Positions 55,764 to 63,851 of a stretch of 64,000 nt of DNA are shown here, piece by piece. The translations under genes were made by a program, and so were the position numbers. Origin of the DNA: Agrobacterium arsenijevicii. GTDB taxonomy: Bacteria; Pseudomonadota; Alphaproteobacteria; Rhizobiales; Rhizobiaceae. Below the pieces are notes generated by a model that was not told the DNA's origin, searched no databases, and saw only the letters and a list, made by a program, of their open reading frames with translations. The stretch covers positions 292,012-356,011 of the forward strand of contig JWIT01000004.1 of the NCBI GenBank assembly GCA_000949895.1, written 5' to 3'. Each line of letters opens with the position of its first letter. The first letter of the stretch is position 1.

Positions 55764-56471
55764 TTACCGGTCGCGCAATCGCAATTCATCGGTCTGCATC
55801 TGCATCGAGCCGAGTGTCGACAGGAAGCTCATGCCGAGCAGGCTCTGGCCCAGCTGACCGTCCTGCGCGACGAGGGCGGGGATGTTGCGTCGCGTGATCG
55901 GGCCGATGCCGATTTCCGACAGGGTGACGGGCGCTGCCGCCGTGCGGCCGTTTGCCGTCATGACAGGCACGGTGTAGCGCAGTTTGGTCGTATCTATGCC
56001 GATCTCGGCCGCGTCGGCATTGGCGAGCACCACGGAGCTTGCGCCAGTATCGACGAGCATGTGGATGGTCTTGCCTTCGATGCCGACATTCGCCTCGAAA
56101 TGGCCGCTCATCGATTTGTGCAGCACGATTTCCTGTTCGCCGCCTGCCGTCGTCACCACCACGGCGCGACCGGGTATCAGGCCGCCCAGCAGCCGGTCGC
56201 CGAAGGATTGCAGGTCGTAGCGATAGAGATAGACGGAGACGAGGCCGAGGATGATGACGAGCCAGATGGCGAGTTGCCGGATGACGGTGCCAAAGCTGCC
56301 GCGGCTTCCCGCCAGAATGCCTGCCGACAAAAGCCCGGCGATCGGCACGAGATAGACCATCCGTCCGAATTGTTCGTTGTCGATGCCGAAGGTGCGGCCG
56401 CTGTCGTGATTGACGAGAAGCAGGCCGAGACCCACGGCCAGCAATAGGAGAACGAAAGTCAGCCTGTTCAT
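55764..56471 (-). CDS. Membrane-anchored retropepsin-like aspartic protease (TIGR02281 type)
   Basis: A 235-residue protein with three N-terminal membrane spans (about residues 3-20, 37-55 and 65-85) and a C-terminal aspartic-protease domain. The catalytic motif DTGASSVVLAN begins with Asp141, and GQSLLGMSFLSTLGSMQM is the usual second half. Clan AA single-domain proteases act as dimers. The physiological substrate is unknown. It overlaps the DUF1289 gene by 4 nt. Confidence 0.88.
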   Translation of the reverse strand: MNRLTFVLLLLAVGLGLLLVNHDSGRTFGIDNEQFGRMVYLVPIAGLLSAGILAGSRGSFGTVIRQLAIWLVIILGLVSVYLYRYDLQSFGDRLLGGLIPGRAVVVTTAGGEQEIVLHKSMSGHFEANVGIEGKTIHMLVDTGASSVVLANADAAEIGIDTTKLRYTVPVMTANGRTAAAPVTLSEIGIGPITRRNIPALVAQDGQLGQSLLGMSFLSTLGSMQMQTDELRLRDR

Positions 56472-56662
56472 GCGGTGTCCGTCTCCTTGGCGGTGTCCTT
56501 GCCTGCTTTTGCCAGTCCTTCGGGGAGCGCCGACATGATCATGCGGCGCTTCTCGTCGTTATAGCTCGCCCAGCTGCCGATCTCCTCCAGCGTGCGGCCG
56601 CAGCCGATACAGAGGCTGTTGGTCACGTCCAGGGAGCAGATGTGGATGCAGGGTGTTTCCAT
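56468..56662 (-). CDS. DUF1289 family small cysteine protein
   Basis: A 64-residue protein with four conserved cysteines in the family pattern: PCIHICSLDVTNSLCIGCGR TLEEI (Cys at about residues 5, 9, 18 and 21) and then WASYNDEKRR. The arrangement suggests metal or iron-sulfur binding, which is not proven. It overlaps the downstream protease gene by 4 nt and lies upstream in the same operon. Confidence 0.85.
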   Translation of the reverse strand: METPCIHICSLDVTNSLCIGCGRTLEEIGSWASYNDEKRRMIMSALPEGLAKAGKDTAKETDTA

Positions 56663-56682
56663 GGTGAATCTATATCAGGCCG

Positions 56683-57468
56683 TCATGCCGCAAGGGCAAG
56701 GGCGAGAAGAATCACGATCTCCGTGATCTGCTGGCAGGCGCCGATGGTGTCGCCGGTGTGGCCACCGATCTTGTTGACGCAGAGCCTGCCGAAAAGCGCC
56801 GCGGCGAGGCACGCCGCCGCCAGAACAACCACTATTGATACTATGGGCAGGGCGTGCAGTGTGAAGAGTACGAGCAACAGCAGCCCGGTCGCGAGCGCGA
56901 TGTTACGCTCGCTTGTCCCCGGCTGACCGGCGCCGGCGGCGATGCCGGAGGTTTTTGCGGCCGGTAGCGCCTGCCAGTGCCACACCATCAGGGCGCGGCT
57001 CATCACCAGTGCTGCAATGAGGCAGGCGGCGGCGGTCTTGGCAGGCAGGGTCTCGATCAGCGATGCGAGTGCCGTGGCGCGCAGTGCAAAGGACAGGATC
57101 ATGGCGATTGTGCCGTAGCTGCCGATGCGGCTGTCCTTCATGATCTCAAGCGTTCTTGCCTTGTCCTTGCCGCTGCCGAAACCATCGGCCATGTCGGCCA
57201 GCCCATCCTCGTGCAGCGCACCGGTTATGAGTGCAGTCAGGGCGATGGCGAGCCAGCCCGTGAGCTGCGGTGAGGCGTCGAACCTCGCTAATGCCACCAC
57301 GAGGACAGCAGCGGGCAGGGCGATTAGCAGACCGGCAGCGGGAAAGGCGCGCGCGGTCCGGCGCATCGAGGTGCTGTTATCATCGCCGAAAAAACGCGAG
57401 GGAACCGGCAGGCGGCTGAGAAAGGCAACGGAATGCGCGACATCTGTTATAAAATCCCCGGCCTTCAT
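56683..57468 (-). CDS. cobS: Cobalamin synthase (adenosylcobinamide-GDP ribazoletransferase)
   Basis: A 261-residue membrane enzyme joining adenosylcobinamide-GDP and alpha-ribazole in the last steps of vitamin B12 synthesis. About six to seven spans are visible. Family motifs: GALHEDGLADMADGFGSGKD and MKDSRIGSYGTIAMIL. ATG 57468 follows GGAGACAGC; a longer upstream frame has no similarity. Divergent from cobT (131-nt gap), and together they cover the nucleotide-loop assembly steps. (In E. coli-style naming this is CobS; older rhizobial naming uses cobV.). Confidence 0.93.
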   Translation of the reverse strand: MKAGDFITDVAHSVAFLSRLPVPSRFFGDDNSTSMRRTARAFPAAGLLIALPAAVLVVALARFDASPQLTGWLAIALTALITGALHEDGLADMADGFGSGKDKARTLEIMKDSRIGSYGTIAMILSFALRATALASLIETLPAKTAAACLIAALVMSRALMVWHWQALPAAKTSGIAAGAGQPGTSERNIALATGLLLLVLFTLHALPIVSIVVVLAAACLAAALFGRLCVNKIGGHTGDTIGACQQITEIVILLALALAA

Positions 57469-57599
57469 GCTGTCTCCGTTGCTATGCTTGCATTTCCGGT
57501 TGTTCCGCGGCGCGTCCGCGATTATGAGAGGCGCAACAAAGACCGATTTGCCGGAAAACACAAGTTTCCGCCAACCCGACGACGAGAAAGATAGATACC

Positions 57600-58634
57600 A
57601 TGAGCATGAGCGGATTGCCCTTCGACGATTTCCGCGCGCTGCTGCGCGAGCTTCCCGGCCCGGACACGCATGCGCTGGTCGCGGCCAAGGAGCGTAATGC
57701 GCAGCTGACGAAGCCGGCGGGTTCGCTTGGCCGTCTGGAAGAGATCGCCATGTGGCTTGCCGCATGGTCCGGCCGTTCGCCCGCCGTCACCCGTCCGCTG
57801 GTGGCGATCTTCGCCGGCAATCACGGCGTTACGCGGCACGGCATCACGCCCTATCCGACTTCAGTAACGCAGCAGATGGTGGAGAATTTTGCTGCAGGCG
57901 GTGCGGCGATCAACCAGATTTGCGTCACTAACGATCTCGGTCTCAAGATTTTCGATCTGGCGCTCGACTATCCGACCGGCGACATTACCTGCGAGCCTGC
58001 CCTTTCCGAGCGTGATTGCGCAGCGACCATGGCCTTCGGCATGGAGGCGATTGCCGGTGGCACCGACCTTCTCTGCGTCGGCGAAATGGGCATCGGCAAC
58101 ACCACCATCGCAGCGGCGATCAATCTGGCGCTCTATGGCGGTACGGCGGAAGAGTGGACCGGTCCCGGTACGGGTTCCGAGGGCGAGGTCATGGCGCGCA
58201 AGATCGCGGCGGTGAAGGCTGCCGTGGAGTTCCACAAGGACCATCTGTCCGACCCGCTGGAAATCATGCGCCGTCTCGGCGGTCGTGAGATTGCGGCGAT
58301 TGCCGGCGCCATCCTTGCCGCACGCGTGCAGCGCATTCCCGTGCTGATCGACGGTTATGTGGCGACCGCTGCCGCAGCACTTCTGAAGGCTGCCAATCCT
58401 TCGGCGCTCGACCATTGCCTGATCGGCCACGTGTCCGGTGAGCCCGGCCATCTGGCCGCCGTTGAGAAACTTGGCAAGACGCCGCTTCTGGCGCTTGGTA
58501 TGCGGCTGGGTGAGGGCACGGGTGCCGCCTTGGCAGCCGGCATCGTCAAGGCTGCCGCCGCCTGCCATTCCGGCATGGCGACTTTCGAAGCTGCGGGTGT
58601 CGATACCCGCACCAGTGCCCACACTGAACATTGA
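57600..58634 (+). CDS. cobT: Nicotinate-nucleotide--dimethylbenzimidazole phosphoribosyltransferase
   Basis: A 344-residue enzyme that makes alpha-ribazole phosphate from nicotinate mononucleotide and dimethylbenzimidazole. Signature segments: KPAGSLGRLEEIAMWLA, GNHGVTRHGITPYPTSVTQQ, GEMGIGNTTIAAAI, and MRLGEGTGAALA with Glu305 equivalent to the catalytic glutamate of the Salmonella enzyme. Called cobU in older rhizobial naming. dgkA follows 8 nt after its stop. Confidence 0.95.
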   Translation: MSMSGLPFDDFRALLRELPGPDTHALVAAKERNAQLTKPAGSLGRLEEIAMWLAAWSGRSPAVTRPLVAIFAGNHGVTRHGITPYPTSVTQQMVENFAAGGAAINQICVTNDLGLKIFDLALDYPTGDITCEPALSERDCAATMAFGMEAIAGGTDLLCVGEMGIGNTTIAAAINLALYGGTAEEWTGPGTGSEGEVMARKIAAVKAAVEFHKDHLSDPLEIMRRLGGREIAAIAGAILAARVQRIPVLIDGYVATAAAALLKAANPSALDHCLIGHVSGEPGHLAAVEKLGKTPLLALGMRLGEGTGAALAAGIVKAAAACHSGMATFEAAGVDTRTSAHTEH

Positions 58635-58642
58635 GGCCGAAG

Positions 58643-59047
58643 ATGGACGCAACGCCGCAGAAGAAGCAACCGGAACCCGCCTTCCGCAAGGAAAAGGGTT
58701 GGCGGCATCTTTTTGCTGCTGCCCGTTATTCCGTGCAGGGGCTTGGACGGCTGTGGCAGGAAGCGGCGTTCCGGCACGAGGTTCTCGCCTTCGGCGTCGG
58801 TCTTGCCCTGCTTCTGGTCGTCGGCGCGCCGTTTGTGCATCTTCTCGTCTTTACGGTGCTGATGCTGCTTCTGTTTGCGGTCGAGGCGCTGAACACCGCG
58901 ATCGAGGAACTGGTGGATCGCATCTCGCCGGAAATCTCTTCCGTCGGGCGGCACGCCAAGGATCTCGGCTCCTTCGCCGTCTTCTGCCTTCTGATGGCCA
59001 ACGGATTTTTCGTGCTTTATTCGCTGGTGACGACGCTGTTCTTTTGA
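58643..59047 (+). CDS. dgkA: Diacylglycerol kinase, prokaryotic DgkA type
   Basis: A 134-residue integral-membrane kinase that phosphorylates diacylglycerol, recycling lipid released when membrane-derived or cyclic glucans are decorated. It has an N-terminal amphipathic helix and three spans; the active-site motif EALNTAIEELVDR and a second conserved glutamate in the QEAAFRHEV segment are present. The ATG at 58643 is preceded by GAGGCCGAAG. It sits directly behind cobT, probably in the same transcript without a pathway link. Confidence 0.92.
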   Translation: MDATPQKKQPEPAFRKEKGWRHLFAAARYSVQGLGRLWQEAAFRHEVLAFGVGLALLLVVGAPFVHLLVFTVLMLLLFAVEALNTAIEELVDRISPEISSVGRHAKDLGSFAVFCLLMANGFFVLYSLVTTLFF

Positions 59048-59063
59048 GCGGCAGGTTTGATGC

Positions 59064-60599
59064 TTAAGCGAAGGACCGGCGGCGCGGCTGGATGGCGTGG
59101 GTTTCCTCCACGGCCGGCAGGCTTTGCAGCACACGTTTTGCCGGCAGGATGGCGATGCCTTCGGTACCCTCGCGCAATTTCGATTTCAGGATGAACTGGC
59201 CGTCATGCTTGGCAAGAATGGCCTGAACAATGGGTAGGCCGAGGCCGGTTCCCTGTTCGGCGCTCTTGATCGCGATCGATCCCTGACCGAAGGCTGACAG
59301 CACCACGGGAATCTCTTCTTCGGGAATGCCGGGACCATTGTCCCGGATCGAGACATATTGCCCGCCGCCCGCCGTCCAGCCCGCCTTCACGAGAATTTCG
59401 CCGCCCTGCGGAGTGAATTTCACGGCGTTGGAGAGAAGGTTGAGGATGACCTGGCGGATCGATTTTTCATCGGCCCAGACCTGCGGCAGGCTGCTTTCGA
59501 ATTGCTGCGAAATCCTGATGCTCTTGGCGCGGGCGCGAAGCTGGATCATGCCTATGCAATCCTCGGCGATCTCCAGCATGGAGACCGACTCCTCGTTGAG
59601 GTCGTAGCGGCCGGCCTCGATCCGCGACAGATCGAGGATTTCGTTGATGAGGTCGAGCAGATGCTGGCCGGAGCGGTGAATATCGCCGGAATATTCCTTG
59701 TAGAGCGGATTGTTGAGCGGGCCGAGTACCTCTGCGGACATGACTTCGGAGAAGCCGAGAATGGCGTTGAGCGGGGTCCTGAGCTCATGCGACATGGAGG
59801 CGAGGAAGCGCGATTTCGCCAGATTGGCCTCTTCCGCCCGCCGCCGTGCTTCGTCCGACATCGAGTTGGCGACTTCGAGTTCGGCGATCAGGTCGTCCTT
59901 TTCGGTCTGCGACGAAAGCAGCTTGATGCTGGTCTGGTAAAGCCGGCTGGTGATGCGATGACAGAAGAGGATCGCCATGCCGAACATCAGGGCAAGGCCG
60001 ACATCGAACGGATCGCGGGAAATGACGGAGGTGACGCAAAGCGCCGCCAGCACCGGCAGGAAGGTCATGAAGGTTGCCCGCCGCAGCATGAAATTGGCCA
60101 TGGCGGTGAGCGAGAGGGCGATCAGCAGCGTCGCGCCCTTGAAGAAGAGAATGAGTGTCGGATCGTTGCGTACCGGTTCGGCCAGCGCGAACATGGCCCA
60201 GGCGCAGCCGATGATGATTTGCATGCCGAGGAAAAGATTGCGCCATTTCGGCAGGTTTTCCGTCGTGATCTCGTGTTTTGCGGCTCTTTTGGCGAGCACG
60301 AGAGACATGGCGTGGAAACTGAGCGCGATGAGCGACCAGATGATCAGCCCAATGTCACGGGTAATATACACACCGATGATAGAGGCGAACACGATAAAAA
60401 GCGGCATGATCATCGCGCCCTGGAGGGCTTCGGCGATGTGCATTGTCAGCATTTCGCGTTCATAGGCTTCGCTTCCGCCAGCCCCTTGCTGCAGGCGTTC
60501 ACGCGTCGTCTTCACCGTGTCGAAAACAGCCTTGTTACGGTGTTTTCGTGAGCGGTCGACGATGATCTTATCGGTGGACGTGCTGACGCTTTTACTCAT
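59064..60599 (-). CDS. Membrane sensor histidine kinase (PleC/DivJ/PdhS-like)
   Basis: A 511-residue histidine kinase. The N-terminal half has about five to six spans (roughly residues 65-200), then a coiled linker, a dimerisation domain with phospho-accepting His271 (MSHELRTPLNAILGFSEVM), and an ATPase domain with N box LLSNAVKFTPQGGEI, G1 DNGPGIPEEEIPVV and G2 GTGLGLPI. The His-box surroundings (YSGDIHRSGQHLLDLINEIL) resemble alphaproteobacterial kinases acting on DivK, which control cell-cycle polarity; this is a similarity judged by eye. No response regulator lies beside it. ATG 60599 was chosen; the frame is open to 60641. Confidence 0.88.
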   Translation of the reverse strand: MSKSVSTSTDKIIVDRSRKHRNKAVFDTVKTTRERLQQGAGGSEAYEREMLTMHIAEALQGAMIMPLFIVFASIIGVYITRDIGLIIWSLIALSFHAMSLVLAKRAAKHEITTENLPKWRNLFLGMQIIIGCAWAMFALAEPVRNDPTLILFFKGATLLIALSLTAMANFMLRRATFMTFLPVLAALCVTSVISRDPFDVGLALMFGMAILFCHRITSRLYQTSIKLLSSQTEKDDLIAELEVANSMSDEARRRAEEANLAKSRFLASMSHELRTPLNAILGFSEVMSAEVLGPLNNPLYKEYSGDIHRSGQHLLDLINEILDLSRIEAGRYDLNEESVSMLEIAEDCIGMIQLRARAKSIRISQQFESSLPQVWADEKSIRQVILNLLSNAVKFTPQGGEILVKAGWTAGGGQYVSIRDNGPGIPEEEIPVVLSAFGQGSIAIKSAEQGTGLGLPIVQAILAKHDGQFILKSKLREGTEGIAILPAKRVLQSLPAVEETHAIQPRRRSFA

Positions 60600-60707
60600 T
60601 GTTACAACGCAGGTGACATGAACCCTTTGCAGGCTACGCACAAAATCTTAAGAAGATGCTGCCGTTAAAGGATTTGTTTGCCATTTCTGACAAGGGTTTG
60701 TTGTGAC

Positions 60708-61301
60708 ATGAGACGAAATGGAGGCAGGCGCGGCTTTTTCTCGACGTTTCGTGACGGCGGGCTTTTTCTTGCCACGGTTTTTCTCGGCATCCTGATTGCT
60801 GCCAAGCTCGACCAGATCAACAGCGAGACCTATGCAGGCCGTTTCTTCGTGATCGATGGCGACACGCTTTCAAAGGGCGAGGACCGGTTCCGGCTGCTCG
60901 GCATCGATGCGCCGGAGCTTTCGCAGATCTGCCGGCGCGGCGGTGAAACCTGGCCATGCGGTGCGGAGGCGCGCCGTGTTCTGCAACGGATGATCGAGGG
61001 TGCCGCCTTTTCCTGTTCCGGCAGTTCCAGAGACCGTTATGGGCGGCTGCTGGTTTATTGCACGGCGGGCGACAGGGACGTGTCCTCGGAAATGGTGGCG
61101 GCGGGTTTTGCCATCGCATCCGGTTATTTCCAGTTCTCCAGCGAGCAGGCCGTGGCGCGCAGGGAGGCTCGCGGTATCTGGGCGGGAGAATTCGAAAAAC
61201 CGTCGGAGTGGCGGCGCGAACACCGCGCTGCGGATCTGGAGACGCCCGCAGCGGGTTTCCTCACCATCATCCGTCATCTTCTGGGATGGGATCATGGCTG
61301 A
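60708..61301 (+). CDS. Thermonuclease (SNase)-family protein with N-terminal anchor
   Basis: A 197-residue protein: an N-terminal span (about residues 17-33, FLATVFLGILIAAKL) followed by a staphylococcal-nuclease-type domain. Conserved positions include VIDGDTLS, RLLGIDAPEL, a DRYGRLL arginine segment and VAAGFAIASGYF. The anchor suggests an extracytoplasmic or membrane-bound nuclease. It overlaps the following uracil-DNA-glycosylase-like gene by 8 nt. Confidence 0.87.
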   Translation: MRRNGGRRGFFSTFRDGGLFLATVFLGILIAAKLDQINSETYAGRFFVIDGDTLSKGEDRFRLLGIDAPELSQICRRGGETWPCGAEARRVLQRMIEGAAFSCSGSSRDRYGRLLVYCTAGDRDVSSEMVAAGFAIASGYFQFSSEQAVARREARGIWAGEFEKPSEWRREHRAADLETPAAGFLTIIRHLLGWDHG

Positions 61302-61938
61302 GACGGATCAAACACCGCCGACGCGTGGCGATGGGCTGGATGGGTTTCGCGGCGAGATCGCCCGCTGTCGCATCTGTCGCGACACCCCGCTCAACGGCCC
61401 CTTGCCGCATGAGCCGCGGCCGGTGGTCGTGATGTCGAAGAAGGCGCGTATCCTGATTGCGGGGCAGGCGCCGGGGCTTCGCGTGCATGAAACGGGGATA
61501 CCCTTCAACGACGCTTCCGGTGACAGGCTTCGCCAATGGCTGAATGTAGACCGGGAGACATTCTATGACCCGGACCGCTTCGCCATCGTACCCATGGGGT
61601 TCTGTTTTCCCGGTTATGACGACAAGGGCAGCGACCTGCCGCCCCGGCGCGAATGCGCGCCGCAATGGCGGGAGCGGGTGATGGCGGCAATGCCGCAGGT
61701 GGAGCTGATCCTTGCCATCGGCCAATATGCCCAGGCCTTTCATCTCGGTGAAAGGCGGCGAAAAACCATGACCGAAACCGTGCGTGACTGGCGCAGCTAT
61801 TTTCACTCGAATTCGGGGCCGGCCATCTTTGCCCTGCCGCATCCGAGCTGGCGCAACACCGGCTGGTTGAAGAAGAACCCGTGGTTTACCGAGGAGTTGC
61901 TTCCGGTTCTGCGACAACATGTGGAAATGCGGCTTTAG
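61294..61938 (+). CDS. Uracil-DNA glycosylase superfamily protein
   Basis: A 214-residue protein. The segment ILIAGQAPGLRVHETGIPFN, then SGDRLRQWL, is the motif-A region of the UDG superfamily, and FALPHPSWRNTGWLKKNPWF holds the motif-B-like HPS loop. Cysteines in CRICRDTPL near the N-terminus could bind metal. The typical catalytic GQDPYH of family 1 is absent, so activity on uracil is uncertain. It starts inside the nuclease gene with an 8-nt overlap, so the two are co-translated. Confidence 0.83.
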   Translation: MAETDQTPPTRGDGLDGFRGEIARCRICRDTPLNGPLPHEPRPVVVMSKKARILIAGQAPGLRVHETGIPFNDASGDRLRQWLNVDRETFYDPDRFAIVPMGFCFPGYDDKGSDLPPRRECAPQWRERVMAAMPQVELILAIGQYAQAFHLGERRRKTMTETVRDWRSYFHSNSGPAIFALPHPSWRNTGWLKKNPWFTEELLPVLRQHVEMRL

Positions 61939-62008
61939 TGAAACAATTTTCTGTTTTTTTGTAAAAATTAGTGTATTGAAAGGAAATTAATTCAGGAGGG
62001 TAGACGCA

Positions 62009-62497
62009 TTGGATCGCCTAGACCGTAAGATTTTGCGCATTCTGCAAGAGGATTCCACGCTGGCTGTCGCTGATCTGGCGAAGAAGGTCGGCCTTTCCAC
62101 GACGCCCTGTTGGCGGCGTATCCAGAAGATGGAAGAAGATGGCGTCATCCGCCGGCGCGTGGCGCTGCTCGATCCGGTCAAGGTCAACACCAAGGTCACC
62201 GTTTTCGTCTCCATCCGCACCGCCTCGCATTCCATCGAATGGCTGAAGCGTTTTTCCGAGGTGGTTTCCGAGTTTCCTGAGGTCGTCGAGTTTTACCGCA
62301 TGAGCGGCGATGTCGATTATCTGCTGCGCGTCGTTGTGCCTGACATTGCGGCCTATGACGCCTTCTACAAGCGCATGATTGCCAAGATTGAAATTCGCGA
62401 CGTTTCGTCTGCCTTCGCGATGGAACAGATCAAATACACGACGGAACTGCCGCTCGATTACATGCTGCTGGATAATCCCAAATCCGGCGAGGAATGA
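62009..62497 (+). CDS. Lrp/AsnC-family transcriptional regulator
   Basis: A 162-residue regulator. The N-terminal helix-turn-helix (LDRKILRILQEDSTLAVADL then AKKVGLSTTPCWRRIQKME) and C-terminal RAM effector domain (VVEFYRMSGDVDYLLRVVVP) are complete. The start is TTG at 62009, 8 nt after a strong CAGGAGGG site. Upstream DNA is AT-rich. Such proteins respond to amino acids; targets are not evident. A terminator follows. Confidence 0.93.
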   Translation: MDRLDRKILRILQEDSTLAVADLAKKVGLSTTPCWRRIQKMEEDGVIRRRVALLDPVKVNTKVTVFVSIRTASHSIEWLKRFSEVVSEFPEVVEFYRMSGDVDYLLRVVVPDIAAYDAFYKRMIAKIEIRDVSSAFAMEQIKYTTELPLDYMLLDNPKSGEE

Positions 62498-62523
62498 TCC
62501 GCGACTGATCAGGCCCTTTGAAC

Positions 62524-62557
62524 AATGCCCTTTCCGGATGCCGGGGAGGGCATTTTT
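62524..62557 (+). terminator. Terminator after the Lrp gene
   Basis: An 8-bp stem AATGCCCT/AGGGCATT with a 15-nt loop, then three further T beyond the stem. It ends the single-gene unit. Confidence 0.75.
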
Positions 62558-62789
62558 CGTTCTGCGGTTTTGTTTTTCGCAAGTGCTCAAGCTGGTCATC
62601 TGCCGGTTGCTTGAGAAACGTACCCGAGAGGCGCGCGGATGCGGCGCGGCAATCTTATTTCGCCTGTAACGGCAAATTCGCACATTCAATTCTCTTCGTG
62701 CTTCCTCCACGCAAACTGGGATTTTGATAAAATCGCTCGAATATCTACGCTTTATATATCTGATGATGGCAACAGCGAAGGATATCCAC

Positions 62790-63755
62790 ATGCTCACACG
62801 ACGCGGAACATTGGGACTGATTGCAGGGGCAACGGGGGCGGCATTCCTGCCGCATATCCGGCGGGCAGGCGCTGCCACCACCACATTGCGGATCGGCTGG
62901 CAGAAGAATGGCGTGATTGCACTGGCGAAAAGCCAGGGTGCGCTCGAAGCGCTGCTGAAGGATCGCGGCATCGAGGTCAAATGGTCGGAGTTCTCCTCCG
63001 GGCCGCCGCTTCTCGAAGCGCTTGGCGCGGGCGCGCTGGATATCGGGCCGACGGGCGACGTGCCGCCGCTTTTCGCGCAGGCCGCCGGTGGCAATCTACG
63101 TTATGTGGGCACCTACAAGGGCGCGGCCGGCGGATCGGCAATCCTGGTGCAGAAGGATTCACCACTGAAGACGCTGGCGGACCTCAAGGGCAAGAAGGTC
63201 GCCTTCAAGCGTGGCTCCAGCGCCCATAATGTCACCGTGAAAGCATTGCGAAAGGCCGGTCTGACGCTGAACGACATAACATCCATCGACCTTGCCCCGC
63301 CGGATGCGGCGGCGGCTTTCCGCAGCGGCAGCATCGACGCCTGGTCGATCTGGGACCCTTATTTCGCCGTGGCGGAAAAGGAGCCGACGACGCGGGTTCT
63401 TGCGAGTGCCGAGGGTATTGTCGATCCGTGGAGCTATTTCCTCGCCAATGGCGACTTCGTGGAGAGCAATCCCGATCTTGTGCCGCTGATCCTGAAAGAA
63501 CTCGCGAGCGTCGGTGCAAAGGCGCAGGCCAATATCGACGAGACCGCAAAATTGCTGGCGGCGATCACCGGCGTTCCGCAGGATGTCACCAAGGTCTCGC
63601 TGACGCGTCCGGGGGCGGATCTGGGACGCGTGTCGCTGGTGCCGGATGAGGCCATCAGCTATCAGCAGGCACTTGCCGACGAGTTCTACGATCTGAAAAT
63701 CGTGCCGAAGAAACTCAAGGTGGCAGATATCGTTTGGCGTCCCAAGGCCAGTTGA
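62790..63755 (+). CDS. Sulfonate/nitrate-type ABC transporter substrate-binding protein
   Basis: A 321-residue periplasmic binding protein of the SsuA/NrtA class. The N-terminal signal has paired arginines (MLTRRGTLGLIAGATGAAF) of twin-arginine appearance. Binding-domain motifs: LRIGWQKNGVIALAKSQGAL, VKWSEFSSGPPLLEALGAGA and LKGKKVAFKRGSSAHNVTVK. The likely ligand is an alkanesulfonate, not proven. No permease or ATPase gene is beside it inside the window. The ATG at 62790 was chosen for the signal; an in-frame start at 62724 adds 22 residues. Confidence 0.88.
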   Translation: MLTRRGTLGLIAGATGAAFLPHIRRAGAATTTLRIGWQKNGVIALAKSQGALEALLKDRGIEVKWSEFSSGPPLLEALGAGALDIGPTGDVPPLFAQAAGGNLRYVGTYKGAAGGSAILVQKDSPLKTLADLKGKKVAFKRGSSAHNVTVKALRKAGLTLNDITSIDLAPPDAAAAFRSGSIDAWSIWDPYFAVAEKEPTTRVLASAEGIVDPWSYFLANGDFVESNPDLVPLILKELASVGAKAQANIDETAKLLAAITGVPQDVTKVSLTRPGADLGRVSLVPDEAISYQQALADEFYDLKIVPKKLKVADIVWRPKAS

Positions 63756-63814
63756 GCCGGGCGGAAAGCCGAGTCTCTTCAACCGTCTGGCTGTTATTGC
63801 TGAGAGATTGATTC

Positions 63815-63846
63815 AGGCAGGCGCTCCATTTCAGGAGCGCCTGCCT
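63815..63846. terminator. Long hairpin between convergent genes
   Basis: Perfect 13-nt arms (63815-63827 with 63834-63846) and loop ATTTCA. It lies between the convergent binding-protein and methyltransferase-like genes; no T run on either side, so termination efficiency is uncertain. Confidence 0.55.
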
Positions 63847-63851
63847 CTGTC

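Noticed and set aside
59358-60551. 397-codon plus-strand frame opposite the histidine kinase
   Set aside because: The minus strand shows H, N, G1 and G2 boxes in order. The plus product is low in hydrophobic residues and has no domain.
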